NCBI RefSeq assembly: GCF_014645815.1
Contig: NZ_BMML01000014.1
Span: forward strand, 62,001 to 126,000
Direction of reading: 5' to 3'
Length of the DNA stretch: 64,000 bases
DNA from: Streptomyces fuscichromogenes
GTDB taxonomy: Bacteria > Actinomycetota > Actinomycetes > Streptomycetales > Streptomycetaceae
Part shown: positions 8,534-18,251 of the stretch, one piece after another
Position numbering within the stretch: the first letter of the stretch is position 1
Layout of the letters: every line of letters starts with the position of its first letter
Notes under the pieces: generated by a model
What the model saw: only the letters and a program-made list of their open reading frames with translations
The model's database searches: none
Told to the model about the DNA's origin: nothing
Position numbers and translations under genes: made by a program

Positions 8534-9499
8534 TCAGGCGTCCGTGCCCGGGCCCGCCTTCCGCCGCCGTACCAGGACCACCGCACCGGCGCCGACCACG
8601 ACGGCGGCCCCGCCGACCAGGCCGATGACCGGGAGCGCCGAGCTGGAGCCGGTGTCGGCGAGGTTGCCGGTCGGCAGGTCGGAGACGTTGCCCTGCGGCT
8701 TCTTCACTGAGTCCTTGCCGCCGTCGCCGCCCGGCGTGGCCGTACCCGGGTCCGGGTTGGCCGAGCCCGCGTCGAGGACCGTGAAGTCGTACTGGGCCCA
8801 GCCCTCGGCGATGCAGTCCTGGCCGTCGACCTTGTCGAGGTAGGCGCCGGAGCCGAAGGAGTAGGCGTCACCGGCGGGCGCCCTGGCGTCGAGGGAGACC
8901 CGCAGGTCGACCGACCTGCTGGCACCCGACTTCAGCTTCGGCACGTAGAAGAAGTAGTCGCCGGCCCAGTCGTCGCTGCCGATCCGGTCCCAGGAGCCGG
9001 TGTCGGGGTTCTTGAACTCCAGGTCGACGTACGGGCTGAGGTACTTCGACTCGTCCAGCTCGTAGTTCTCGATCTCGGCGTAGAAGGCGACGCCCTGGAC
9101 GTCCGTCCTGGACTCGTTCGTCACGACCAGCTCGAAGCCGTGGAAGCCGTCGCCCGCGACGATCTTGCCGGGCAGGCCCTTGATGTCGGCGGACACCTTG
9201 GCGTCGCCGAAGTCCTCGTCGAGATCCTCGCAGTACGGCACGTCCGGGTCGGACGGGTCCTCGCTCGGCTCGGCCGACTCGGACGGCTCGCCGGAGGCGG
9301 ACGCCGACGCGCCGTCGCTCGGCGAGGCCGAGTCGGACGGCGAGGCCGATGACGTGTCGCTCGGTATCTCGCTCTGCGCGCTCTCGGATGCGGACGCCGA
9401 CGGCGACCCGTCCGCGAACGCGGCCGGCGCGGACAGCAGGGCGACCGGCGCGACGACGGCCGTGACGGCCGCCGCGGCCATGACCCGGCGAAGCTTCAT
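8534..9499 (-). CDS. Sortase-anchored surface protein (LAXTG signal)
   Basis: A 321-residue exported protein. The N-terminus (MKLRRVM, Ala/Val-rich core, APAAFA-D) is a signal peptide. A roughly 60-residue Ser/Ala/Asp/Glu-rich low-complexity stalk follows, then a beta-rich domain of about 170 residues with two Cys. The C-terminus has the sorting signal LADTG (280-284), a hydrophobic stretch and RRRK, matching the LAXTG pentapeptide used by class E sortases in Streptomyces. It should be covalently attached to the cell wall. Function of the folded domain is not recognised. It diverges from the gene at 9727 and shares a regulatory region with it. Confidence 0.88.
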   Translation of the reverse strand: MKLRRVMAAAAVTAVVAPVALLSAPAAFADGSPSASASESAQSEIPSDTSSASPSDSASPSDGASASASGEPSESAEPSEDPSDPDVPYCEDLDEDFGDAKVSADIKGLPGKIVAGDGFHGFELVVTNESRTDVQGVAFYAEIENYELDESKYLSPYVDLEFKNPDTGSWDRIGSDDWAGDYFFYVPKLKSGASRSVDLRVSLDARAPAGDAYSFGSGAYLDKVDGQDCIAEGWAQYDFTVLDAGSANPDPGTATPGGDGGKDSVKKPQGNVSDLPTGNLADTGSSSALPVIGLVGGAAVVVGAGAVVLVRRRKAGPGTDA

Positions 9500-9569
9500 G
9501 CGGACCCCCGTGCATCAGCTGCGGTGGATGGATGTCACCGCTGGTTCCGGTGATGTGACCGGCAAGTCC

Positions 9570-9620
9570 TGTGAATGGTTGCCTGTACATTCACACCATC
9601 TTTATGTGATGTGGGTCACT
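9570..9620. promoter_or_regulatory. Divergent regulatory region with Crp-like inverted repeats
   Basis: TGTGAATG at 9570-9577 and CATTCACA at 9588-9595 form an 8-bp inverted repeat with 10-bp spacing. A second site at 9605-9620 reads TGTGA-N6-TCAC, the Crp/FNR-family half-site layout. Both lie between the divergent starts at 9499 and 9727. Confidence 0.5.
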
Positions 9621-9726
9621 CGATCTTGGGGGTGTCGTCGCGCGAAGCCCATTCCGGCGGGTGGCATGGACACAGCTGATTCCAAGGCTATTCTCGCCCC
9701 GTCGAACGGCCGAGCGAGAGAGTGTC

Positions 9727-10866
9727 ATGTCTGACAGACGGTCCGAAGAATCGTCGGGGGACGAGCCGTCCTCCTCCATATCCGACGAGGTGTGGGAACA
9801 GTTCCTCCGCGACAGCGACCGGGACATCCGCAGGTCCGCCCCCAAGGAGCCGTCCGCCCGGGCCCGTGAGGTGACCGGGCGGCTCAGGGAGCGCAAGGGC
9901 GAGCCCGAGGGGTGGCGGACCGGGCCCGCCTGGCAGGAGATGAACGGACGGGCCGCCCGCCGCCGCAGGGCATGGGCGGTCATCGGTGTTCCGCTGGCCG
10001 TCGCCGTGGCCGTGGTGGCGATGCGGCCCTCCCTGATCCCCGGCGATCCCTTCGGCTCGACCGCCGGCACGGACACCGCCACCACGCCGCTGCCCGACGA
10101 GACCACCGCGCCGACCGCCCCGCCCTCCGCGGCCGCCGCCGACACCCCCACGCTCGCCCACCCGTTCGCCGGTTCCCCGGCGCTGCGCTGGGCCGACGGC
10201 GCGGCCGGCATCGTGCTGCCGCAGGCCACCGCGCTCGGCGCGATCCCGAAGGGCCGCGTCGAACTGGCCCTCCAGCAGACCAGGAAGCTGCTGGTCGACG
10301 CCAACCTGAATCCCGAGGTGGTGGCCGGCGGCCGCCCCGGGGCCGCCCTCTCGGTGCTCGACCCCAGGCAGCCCGACGTGCTCGACGACCTCAGGACCTC
10401 GCTGCGCAGCCCGAGCAAGGCCCATGACCCGCTGTTCCTCTTCAGCCGCTTCGACCCGAAGGAGGTGAGGCCGGCCGGGAAGGTCATCAAGGTGCGCGGC
10501 CGGATCACCTTCGCGAAGGGCAAGTTCGAGGGCGTGGCCGTGCACGCCGACTACACCTTCGTCTACCCGGTCGTCCGCGCCGACGGCTCCACCGAGGTCA
10601 CCCGCACGATCGTGCGGCGCGTCATCGAGGCCGAACTCCCCGACCCCGTGCGGTACCGGGTCACCCCCGGCCGGCTGACCCTCCTCCGCTTCGACGAGGA
10701 CGCCGGCAACTCGTCCTGTGACAGCGTCGACGGCTATCTGCACCCGCAGTTCCCGTCCCAGGCCCCGGCCGGCGGCTCCGCCCCGAGCGGCCCGTCCGTC
10801 GACCCGTACGACCGCAGCCGCGACATCGGCAAGGAGAAGGCCTGCGGCACGGTGAGCCGTACCTAG
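9727..10866 (+). CDS. Single-pass membrane protein of unknown function
   Basis: A 379-residue protein. ATG at 9727 is preferred over the upstream start at 9661 because the preceding region is the divergent promoter; GAGAG lies just upstream. The first 80 residues are charged and cytoplasmic, with a hydrophobic segment at about 82-100. A Pro/Thr/Ala-rich linker and a roughly 240-residue extracytoplasmic domain with a regular beta-strand pattern (VIKVRGRITFAKGKF, VAVHADYTFVYPVVRADGS) follow. Two Cys near the C-terminus could form a disulfide. I do not recognise a family. It is followed by a strong terminator, so it is probably monocistronic. Confidence 0.82.
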   Translation: MSDRRSEESSGDEPSSSISDEVWEQFLRDSDRDIRRSAPKEPSARAREVTGRLRERKGEPEGWRTGPAWQEMNGRAARRRRAWAVIGVPLAVAVAVVAMRPSLIPGDPFGSTAGTDTATTPLPDETTAPTAPPSAAAADTPTLAHPFAGSPALRWADGAAGIVLPQATALGAIPKGRVELALQQTRKLLVDANLNPEVVAGGRPGAALSVLDPRQPDVLDDLRTSLRSPSKAHDPLFLFSRFDPKEVRPAGKVIKVRGRITFAKGKFEGVAVHADYTFVYPVVRADGSTEVTRTIVRRVIEAELPDPVRYRVTPGRLTLLRFDEDAGNSSCDSVDGYLHPQFPSQAPAGGSAPSGPSVDPYDRSRDIGKEKACGTVSRT

Positions 10867-10898
10867 ATCTCCGCGGACCGGGGTCTTCGTGGACAGGC

Positions 10899-10938
10899 GA
10901 AGGGCCCCGCGGGACGGAGCCGCGGGGCCCTTCTTTCG
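10899..10938 (+). terminator. Strong rho-independent-like terminator
   Basis: GAAGGGCCCCGCGG and CCGCGGGGCCCTTC form a 14-bp perfect stem with a 7-nt loop, followed by TTTCGT. Confidence 0.9.
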
Positions 10939-11482
10939 TCAGCACCGACGTCAGGGCAGCGTCGGTGCCTGGAAGCGGCGCCGGGGGGTTGCGCCGCTGG
11001 TCTCTGCGCCCTGTGCCACCGTCCGAGCCCCGGTCGGCGCCCCGGCGCGCTCGGGGCGTACGGCAGGTCTCGACCATTGGCGGACGGTCGGCACACGGCA
11101 ATACCGTTGCCTGAACTGGGACTTGGGAACTCCGAAGGCTTTGCGGGCCTTCTACGCATCGTGCTGGATGTCCGCGGCCTCCGCAACCGTTTGACCCAGC
11201 CCTTGTGCATTTTTGCAATTTTCCGCCGGTCGGCCCCGGGCGTCCCCGGAGCCGGCCGTCTCTTGGGTGACCGGGCTGCTGTCCCCTGCCGTCCGGTCAC
11301 TTGACTGGGAGCGAGGTCCCACGGCGCACGGCACGTTCCGTACGCCTCATCGCCCCAGTGAGCCACGCGTGGTTCTTTCGGGCCCGCCCCTGGCTGGCAC
11401 GGACACCCCACCAACGAAGCGGTTCGCGGCCCGGTCACGCGCCGTACGGGTGAGAAGGGCCCCGAACTCAGATCCGCCCGAC
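10939..11482. other. Intergenic stretch without a supported gene
   Basis: No frame here combines a start with a ribosome site and normal Streptomyces third-position bias. One AT-rich block stands out: TTGTGCA and TTGCAA (11203-11218) followed by TTTT, with a related element upstream of folD (51044-51061). On the minus strand this is 3' of chorismate mutase, so an untranslated 3' region or small RNA cannot be excluded. Confidence 0.5.
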
Positions 11483-11764
11483 TCAGATGCGACCCCGGCA
11501 CAGCTCCAGGAGCGTCATGGCGAGGGCGGTGCCGGGCTTGCCGAGCGCCGCGCTGTAGTGGCCGAGGATCTCCATCTCCCGGGAGAGGTTCACCCGGCGG
11601 CCGCCGGAGGTGATCCGGGCCTCCTGGACGACGGCGGAGACGGCGATCCGTTCCTGGATCAGACCGATGATCCGGTCGTCGAGCGCGTCGATGCGCTCCC
11701 GCGCACCGCTGATCACCTCGGCGGCCTCGGGGGTACGGGCACCGGTCACGTCGATCGCGTTCAT
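11483..11764 (-). CDS. Chorismate mutase, AroQ class
   Basis: A 93-residue all-helical AroQ-type chorismate mutase, converting chorismate to prephenate, the branch point to Phe and Tyr. Typical features are RIDALDDRIIGLIQERIAVSAVVQEAR in helix 1, the NLSREMEILGHY region and a final helix LAMTLLELCRGRI. Length is normal for the single-domain enzyme. GAGGAG lies five bases before the ATG. Upstream on the same strand are a small aromatic-rich ORF and a terminator-like hairpin, suggesting control by attenuation in response to charged Phe/Tyr tRNA. Confidence 0.93.
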   Translation of the reverse strand: MNAIDVTGARTPEAAEVISGARERIDALDDRIIGLIQERIAVSAVVQEARITSGGRRVNLSREMEILGHYSAALGKPGTALAMTLLELCRGRI

Positions 11765-11821
11765 GGGGGCTCCTCGTCGGAAGGGGTGCGGTGCCCCGAG
11801 GCGACAGGATCCGGAGAAACA

Positions 11822-11858
11822 CCAGGCGCCCCGGACCTTGTCGGCCCGGGGCGCCTGG
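11822..11858 (-). terminator. Putative attenuator hairpin before chorismate mutase
   Basis: CCAGGCGCCCCGG and CCGGGGCGCCTGG form a perfect 13-bp stem with an 11-nt loop. On the minus strand it is followed by TGTTTCT. It lies 20 nt after the stop of the leader ORF and 57 nt before the chorismate mutase ATG, the position expected for an attenuator. Confidence 0.7.
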
Positions 11859-11878
11859 GGAAGTCGCTTGTCAGTAGC

Positions 11879-11950
11879 TCAAGCAGCACGACCATGGCAG
11901 CCGGTGGGCCGGTTGCCATAGGTAAAGAGGAAGGTCGCCTGGGTGAGCAT
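11879..11950 (-). CDS. Putative Phe/Tyr leader peptide of the chorismate mutase attenuator
   Basis: A 23-codon ORF, MLTQATFLFTYGNRP..., with Phe, Leu, Phe, Thr, Tyr at positions 7-11. Three aromatic codons out of five is the signature of a leader peptide sensing Phe- and Tyr-tRNA. No Shine-Dalgarno is present, but a CATACT -10 box ends 7 bp before the ATG, so the transcript would be leaderless, as known for other Streptomyces leader peptides. The stop codon lies 20 nt before a strong hairpin, and chorismate mutase follows. The only alternative pairing I see between leader and terminator is CGGCCC with GGGCCG, so the antiterminator is unproven. The peptide has no known function other than being translated. 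Confidence 0.6.
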   Translation of the reverse strand: MLTQATFLFTYGNRPTGCHGRAA

Positions 11951-11957
11951 GGCGCCG

Positions 11958-11988
11958 AGTATGCCACAGAACCCCCACACCGAACCAA
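11958..11988 (-). promoter_or_regulatory. Promoter of the leader peptide/chorismate mutase transcript
   Basis: CATACT (-10) at 11958-11963 with TTGGTT (-35) at 11983-11988, 19-bp spacing. Transcription would start at or next to the leader ATG. Confidence 0.5.
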
Positions 11989-12008
11989 GCCGGTCGAGAC
12001 GCTCCCCT

Positions 12009-12103
12009 TTCGGTCTGCCGAGCGGGGTGGGGCGGTTGGATTCGGGTCTGCGGAGTCGGGCGGGGCGGTCGCTTTCGGTCTGTCGAGTCGGGTGGTGGGT
12101 GGG
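12009..12103. repeat. Three degenerate direct repeats of about 33 bp upstream of guaA
   Basis: Units starting at 12009, 12042 and 12074 share TTCGGTCTGNNGAGNNGGG and a G-rich tail. They lie between the divergent chorismate mutase leader and guaA. Function unknown. Confidence 0.55.
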
Positions 12104-12168
12104 CGGCGGAACGGGGGTTCGGGGGCGGAGCCCTCGGCGTACGGGGAGGTGTCCGACGGCCGCCCCGT

Positions 12169-12174
12169 TAGAAT
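12169..12174 (+). promoter_or_regulatory. -10 element of the guaA promoter
   Basis: TAGAAT fits the principal sigma consensus. The predicted start near 12181 gives a 5' UTR of about 35 nt. No convincing -35 box is visible. Confidence 0.5.
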
Positions 12175-12214
12175 CGGTGACACAGACCCCCGCCCGACCG
12201 CCGGAAGGCACCCC

Positions 12215-13795
<1,581 letters not shown>

Positions 13796-13806
13796 GCCCA
13801 GAGAAG

Positions 13807-13838
13807 AGGTGGCACGGCTCCGGCGGTGCCACCTTTTC
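13807..13838 (+). terminator. guaA terminator
   Basis: AGGTGGCAC and GTGCCACCT pair across a 9-nt loop and are followed by TTTTC, close to a canonical intrinsic terminator. Confidence 0.88.
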
Positions 13839-13918
13839 GACGTGTGTCGCAGGGGGCACTCGGCTGTCGATTTCCGACTTCTTCTGTCGTGATGTGTTCG
13901 CGCGCGTCATCTTTACAG

Positions 13919-13930
13919 AACAGCTCTGTT
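13919..13930. promoter_or_regulatory. Short palindrome upstream of the class II aldolase gene
   Basis: AACAG-CT-CTGTT is a perfect 12-bp inverted repeat 59 bp before the ATG at 13990, in an AT-richer promoter-like stretch. It may be an operator. Confidence 0.35.
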
Positions 13931-13989
13931 TTCCTGCGCTGACCGGCGGTAACTTCCGGCCGTAACACAAACCCAGTGCTGGAGGACCT

Positions 13990-14790
13990 ATGCACGGGCC
14001 GACCCCGACCCCGCCCATGCCGCTGCCCACCGATCAGCTCCAGTTCGCGATGCCGCCGATGTACGACTCGCTGGACGACGAGCGCAGGCATCGCAAGGAG
14101 CGGCTCGCCGGTGCGCTGCGGATCTTCGGCCGGGCCGGACTGGAGGACGGCGTGTCCGGCCACATCACCGCCCGCGACCCCGAGTACTCGAACTGCTTCT
14201 GGGTCAACCCGTTCGGCATGCCGTTCCAGCACGTCACCGTCAGCGACCTCGTCCTGGCCAACCAGGACGGCCAGGTGATCGAGGGCCGCTACCACGTCAA
14301 CCAGGCCGCCTTCACCGTGCACGTCCAGGTGCACGCGGCCCGCCCGGACGTCGTCGCCGTCGCCCACTGCCACTCCGTGCACGGCCGCGCCCTGTCCGCA
14401 CTCGGCGACCTGCTCGACCCGATCAGCCAGGAGAGCTGCGCCTTCTACGAGGACCACGCCCTCTACGACGCCTACACCGGCGTCGCCGTCGACGCCGAGG
14501 AGGGCCGCCGGATCGCCACCGCCCTCGGCTCCCGCAAGGCGCTGGTGCTGCGCAACCACGGGCTGCTGACCGTCGGCGACTCGGTGGACGCGGCCGCCTG
14601 GTGGTTCCTGTCGATGGAGAAGTCCGCGCAGGTCCAGCTGACCGCGAAGGCGGCCGGCCGGCCGCTGCTCATCGACCACAAACTCGCCGTCGCCACCCGG
14701 GAACAGCTCGGCGGCGACCTGGTGGCCTGGATCAACTACCAGCCCCTGTGGCAGGTCATCAGCCGCAGCGAACCGGACCTGCTCGGCTAG
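13990..14790 (+). CDS. Class II aldolase/adducin-family protein
   Basis: A 266-residue protein of the zinc-dependent class II aldolase fold (fuculose-phosphate aldolase, ribulose-phosphate epimerase, adducin head). Metal ligands fit AHCHSVHG (His126, His128) and RNHGLL (His190). The N-terminus has a Pro-rich extension of about 25 residues. GGAGG lies five bases before the ATG. Members split or epimerise sugar phosphates or act on other small metabolites; the substrate cannot be deduced. It is a single gene between guaA and a convergent DUF4429 gene. Confidence 0.88.
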   Translation: MHGPTPTPPMPLPTDQLQFAMPPMYDSLDDERRHRKERLAGALRIFGRAGLEDGVSGHITARDPEYSNCFWVNPFGMPFQHVTVSDLVLANQDGQVIEGRYHVNQAAFTVHVQVHAARPDVVAVAHCHSVHGRALSALGDLLDPISQESCAFYEDHALYDAYTGVAVDAEEGRRIATALGSRKALVLRNHGLLTVGDSVDAAAWWFLSMEKSAQVQLTAKAAGRPLLIDHKLAVATREQLGGDLVAWINYQPLWQVISRSEPDLLG

Positions 14791-14839
14791 GCGCTCCGTC
14801 TGGAAACGCCGTGATCTGACGTCCGCGGCGCCGTCGTGG

Positions 14840-14875
14840 CCGGTCGCGCAGGTCTCCGCGCCCCTCACGGGGCGC
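14840..14875 (+). repeat. Dispersed Streptomyces intergenic repeat, copy 2
   Basis: GGTCGCGCAGGTCTCCGCGCCCCTCACGGGGCG-type element ending in a CGCCCC/GGGGCG hairpin, directly after the DUF4429 stop codon. It probably also acts as a terminator. Confidence 0.65.
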
Positions 14876-15763
14876 TCAGAAGCTCCGCAGCACGGCAGCC
14901 TTCGTCAGCGCGAACTCCTCGTCCGTGAGCACCCCGTCCCGGTGCAGCTCGCCCAGCTCCCGCAGCCTGCGCAGCAGGACGTCGTGCCGGTCCGCAGCCT
15001 GGCGCGGCACGGTCACCGGCGGCCGGTCCCGGTCGGGGCGCTCCGTGCCCGGCCGGGCCGACGGATGCGGCAGCCGCGCCGTGACCGCCGCCGCGACCAA
15101 CGCCGTCAGCAGGTCGCGGCGGACACTGCCCCACAGGTCGAGGGCGTACGGGTCGCGCTCGGCCGGCAGCTTGGAGAACACCGTCTCCCGGGTCACGAAC
15201 CGCAGGAACCCGTCCTCGTGGCCGGAGTTGGGCAGCCACTCCACCTGCACCAGATCGCCGACGCCGATGATCCGGGGCCCGGTGGCCCGCTTGACCCGGT
15301 CGGAGGTGTCGGCCCAGTCGACGCGCACCTGCGTACCGTCGAACGACACCGTGCCGTCCGAGGACCGCACCGACACCGGCACCGGCGGCCCCGGCAGCAG
15401 ATACGCCTTCGTCGGTTCCGTCGGGACCTGCTCCAGCAGCAGCGACCGCCGGATCTCCGCCACCAGGTACTCGGCCACCCCGGACCGGTCCCCGTCCACC
15501 ACCAGCCGATACGGGTCCGCCGCCTCCGGCAGCCGCCCGCCCGTCGCCTGCAGCAGCGGATCCGCGCCCTCGCGCAGCCGCATCCTCAGCCGGCCCCGCC
15601 TGCGCTCCGGTTCGTACACCACCCCCGACACCGCCTCCAGGGGGACCGCGATCTCCCCGTAGGTCTGCCGGAACAGAGGTACGGAACGGTGGCGTCCAGG
15701 CGTGATCCGGACCGTGCTGCCGTCGAAGGCCCAGGTCCCGTCCCGCTGGATGATCTCGGCCAT
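14876..15763 (-). CDS. DUF4429 protein with C-terminal SHOCT domain
   Basis: A 295-residue soluble protein. It contains two DUF4429 repeats (about 1-115 and 130-230), a PH-like fold that includes the pattern GTWAFDGSTVRI and again GTVSFDGTQVRV. It ends in a short SHOCT helix pair (LRELGELHRDGVLTDEEFALTKAAVL, about 265-293), an oligomerisation element found at the ends of unrelated proteins. A Pro/Arg-rich linker joins them. No enzymatic motif is visible and the function is unknown. It diverges from the membrane protein gene at 15919. Confidence 0.88.
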   Translation of the reverse strand: MAEIIQRDGTWAFDGSTVRITPGRHRSVPLFRQTYGEIAVPLEAVSGVVYEPERRRGRLRMRLREGADPLLQATGGRLPEAADPYRLVVDGDRSGVAEYLVAEIRRSLLLEQVPTEPTKAYLLPGPPVPVSVRSSDGTVSFDGTQVRVDWADTSDRVKRATGPRIIGVGDLVQVEWLPNSGHEDGFLRFVTRETVFSKLPAERDPYALDLWGSVRRDLLTALVAAAVTARLPHPSARPGTERPDRDRPPVTVPRQAADRHDVLLRRLRELGELHRDGVLTDEEFALTKAAVLRSF

Positions 15764-15918
15764 GGGGAAATTCTGGCAGCCGGGTCAACACGTCCGTCGT
15801 ACCTTCACCCGTCGTGACCGGCCCACTGAACGCGAACGGCGTGGCGTAGGGCACAATTCGCACTCGACACAAGGGAGTTGCGCGACGCCGTCCGGGCCCG
15901 GGGAGGGCCCTGCGCGTC

Positions 15919-17229
15919 GTGCCCCGGGCGTGGGGAAGGCGGGCGTCGGGCGTGGCGGTGCAGGAGGCGAGGCAGGGCGCCGGTTCGGGCGTCCACGGAG
16001 GCGGTTGCGCGTGCGGGGACTGCCCGCACGGCGCACGTGAGGGACACCGGCGTGCGGTCGCCGAGTTCCTCCTCAAACGCGACGGGTTCGCGGCCGGACA
16101 GGGGCTGCCCGCGGCGGTGGCCCACTCGGCCTCCGCCTCCCGCCAGTGGGTCTCCGAGGAACTCACCCAGTCCGCCGAGGAGGTCGCCGAACGCGGCCGG
16201 GCCGAGGGCGAGGCCTGGCTCGCCCGCCTCTGGCTGCGCACCGCGTGCACCGTCTGGGCAGCCGTCGTGATCATGCTCCTCGCCCAGTCCCTCACCGCCA
16301 TCGGCGCGGGCTGGACCAGTGCCCGCACCGCCGGACTGCTCGCCGCCCTGGTCGTGGCCCTCGCCCTCACCGCCGCCTCCTGGTTCCACCGCGCACGCGG
16401 CGGGGTGCTCGCCCCCGTCATCGGCGAGGACAACCGGATGTCCACCTCCCGCACCGTCGCCGCCTCCTGGGTCCTCCTCATCGCCTACGCCGTCCTGGTC
16501 CTGGCCGGCCGGCTGGCCGCGGCCTCCTCACCCGCCGAACGTGACGCCCTCATCTCCGGTCTCGACCTCGCGCGCGGCGCGGGCGCGGTGACCGTCCTCG
16601 CCGTGGTCTGCGGCATCGCCGTCCTGGTGCGCCGGGTGGTCGGACTGCGCATCGCCGGGCAGCGCCTCCAGAAGGTGCGCGCCCACCGTCCCCGCGCCGC
16701 CGACCTGCTCACCGACGACGCCGGCCGCGGCACCTTCGCCGACATCCAGTACGTCGTCATCAGCGCCGTCGCCCTGGTCTTCGCCGCCGTACGCCTCGCC
16801 CGCCGCCCCGACCAGCTCCCGGACCTGCCCTGGGGCCTCGCGACGGTGGTCCTGATCTCCGCCGCGACCTACCTGGCCGGCAAGTACGCCGAGGGCGGCC
16901 GACCGGTGATCCTCTCCGTCGTCCGCGCGCGCGAGGCCGGTGACCTGGACGCCCCGATCCGCACCGGCGACGACATCGAGATCCGCGGCACCGGCTTCGT
17001 ACCGCCCGGCGCCCAGACCGCCGACCGGCTCTCCCGCATGGTCGTCCGGATCGGCCCCGTCAACGTCCACGTCCCCCTGGTGCCCGTCACCGGCGGCTTC
17101 AGCAACCCCACGGACCAGGTCCTCACGGTCCCGGTCCCGGCCGACGTGGAGCCCGGCAGCGTCGAGGTCCAGGTGGTCACGGCGGCCGGGGTGGCGACCA
17201 ACCGGTGCGTGGTCGAGGTGACGGACTGA
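15919..17229 (+). CDS. Multi-pass membrane protein with a C-terminal Ig-like (IPT/TIG-type) domain
   Basis: A 436-residue protein. The N-terminus contains CACGDCPHG, a possible small metal site, then an amphipathic helix region. About five or six hydrophobic segments lie between residues 110 and 325. The last 110 residues are beta-rich (DIEIRGTGF, VRIGPVNVHVPLVPVTGG, GSVEVQVVTAAG), like an IPT/TIG Ig-like fold. GTG at 15919 is the first start in frame, with GGGAGGG 13 bases upstream; shorter starts are possible. Function is unknown. The extracytoplasmic Ig-like end suggests a surface or envelope role. Confidence 0.8.
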   Translation: MPRAWGRRASGVAVQEARQGAGSGVHGGGCACGDCPHGAREGHRRAVAEFLLKRDGFAAGQGLPAAVAHSASASRQWVSEELTQSAEEVAERGRAEGEAWLARLWLRTACTVWAAVVIMLLAQSLTAIGAGWTSARTAGLLAALVVALALTAASWFHRARGGVLAPVIGEDNRMSTSRTVAASWVLLIAYAVLVLAGRLAAASSPAERDALISGLDLARGAGAVTVLAVVCGIAVLVRRVVGLRIAGQRLQKVRAHRPRAADLLTDDAGRGTFADIQYVVISAVALVFAAVRLARRPDQLPDLPWGLATVVLISAATYLAGKYAEGGRPVILSVVRAREAGDLDAPIRTGDDIEIRGTGFVPPGAQTADRLSRMVVRIGPVNVHVPLVPVTGGFSNPTDQVLTVPVPADVEPGSVEVQVVTAAGVATNRCVVEVTD

Positions 17230-17476
17230 GCCGAGGCGACGGACCGACCGGACGGGCCCCGTCTCCGTCCGCCCCCGTCACCTCTTCGGGCCTCCCGCCC
17301 CGGAACCGGCCGAGCCCGCATCCGGCCCTTCTCGCCCCCCTTTCTCCTCCTTCCCGGGCGGCCACCTCCGGCCGAAATTCGGAAAAACGTCCGGGAGAGG
17401 GTTGAGCGGGTCGCGGTTGTCGTACGTATGGTCTGTTGAGGGGCATGGGTACAGCGGCGAGAGGCGGTTACTGGCG

Positions 17477-18016
17477 ATGACTCACAGCATTCGTTCGGAC
17501 ACGCACACCCCGTATCTCGACGGCGACCGCGGACTGCGGGACACCGCCACCCGATACGCCCTCCTCCCTCTGCGGATCTTCCTGGGCGTCACCTTCATCT
17601 ACGCCGGCCTGGACAAACTGACCGACAGCGCCTTCCTGAAGTCCGGCGGATCCGGGTCCATCGGCGACACCATGCGCGCGGTCCGTGACTCCGCCGCGAT
17701 CCCGGCCCTGGTCGACCTGGCCCTGAAGAACCCCGTCGGCTTCGGCACCGCGATCGCCATCGGCGAACTCGCCGTCGGCCTCGGCACCCTCTTCGGCCTG
17801 CTCGCCCGGCTGGCCGCGCTCGGCGGCGCGCTGATCTCGCTCAGCCTCTGGCTGACCGTGAGCTGGGCCAACTCCCCGTACTACTACGGCAACGACCTCG
17901 CCTACCTGATGGCCTGGCTGCCCCTGGTCCTCGCCGGCGCCCCCTACCTCTCCCTGGACGCGATCCTCCACGCCCGACGCCGACACCGCTCCGCACGGGC
18001 CTCGCTGGGCCTCTGA
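17477..18016 (+). CDS. DoxX-family integral membrane protein
   Basis: A 179-residue protein with four hydrophobic helices in DoxX layout: PLRIFLGVTFIYAGLDKL, a long loop, GTAIAIGELAVGLGTLFGLLARL, then ALISLSLWLTVSW and YLMAWLPLVLAG. DoxX proteins are small quinone- or redox-associated membrane proteins; in Mycobacterium a relative works with superoxide dismutase and a sulfurtransferase. ATG at 17477 is chosen because it precedes the conserved part directly; the frame is open to 17402. No partner genes lie next to it. Confidence 0.88.
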   Translation: MTHSIRSDTHTPYLDGDRGLRDTATRYALLPLRIFLGVTFIYAGLDKLTDSAFLKSGGSGSIGDTMRAVRDSAAIPALVDLALKNPVGFGTAIAIGELAVGLGTLFGLLARLAALGGALISLSLWLTVSWANSPYYYGNDLAYLMAWLPLVLAGAPYLSLDAILHARRRHRSARASLGL

Positions 18017-18032
18017 GCACCCCCCGGCTCCG

Positions 18033-18251
18033 CTACCGGCCCCGGCCCTCCGGCGCGCCTCGACGCCTGCGTATCGCCCTGGCCAGGGCCGCGGTCACCC
18101 CGGCCAGGAAGAGACCGGCCACCATCACGGGGATGACCGCGAACCACTCGGTCTTCCACCAGCCGCCCGCGTCACCGGCGTAGGCGACCCCCGCCGCCGT
18201 CAGGAAGACGCCCACCACCAGCCGTCCGGGCTGGAACTCATGCCGCAGCAC
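18033..18251 (-). CDS. Small two-helix membrane protein
   Basis: A 72-residue protein with two hydrophobic segments (VVGVFLTAAGVAYAG and WFAVIPVMVAGLFLAGVTAAL) and a basic tail. Its ATG lies inside the 3' end of the PspC gene (14-bp overlap), so the two are translationally coupled. No family is recognised. The coupling suggests a partner role for the PspC protein in the membrane. Confidence 0.8.
   Translation of the reverse strand: MLRHEFQPGRLVVGVFLTAAGVAYAGDAGGWWKTEWFAVIPVMVAGLFLAGVTAALARAIRRRRGAPEGRGR

Noticed and set aside
11213..12214. N-terminal extension of guaA by 334 codons
   Set aside because: The extension crosses the antisense chorismate mutase gene and degenerate repeats, and a good GTG with GGAAGG gives the normal GuaA length.
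13919..13930. LexA (SOS) box
   Set aside because: AACAG-CT-CTGTT lacks the GAAC-N4-GTTC pattern expected of actinobacterial LexA sites.
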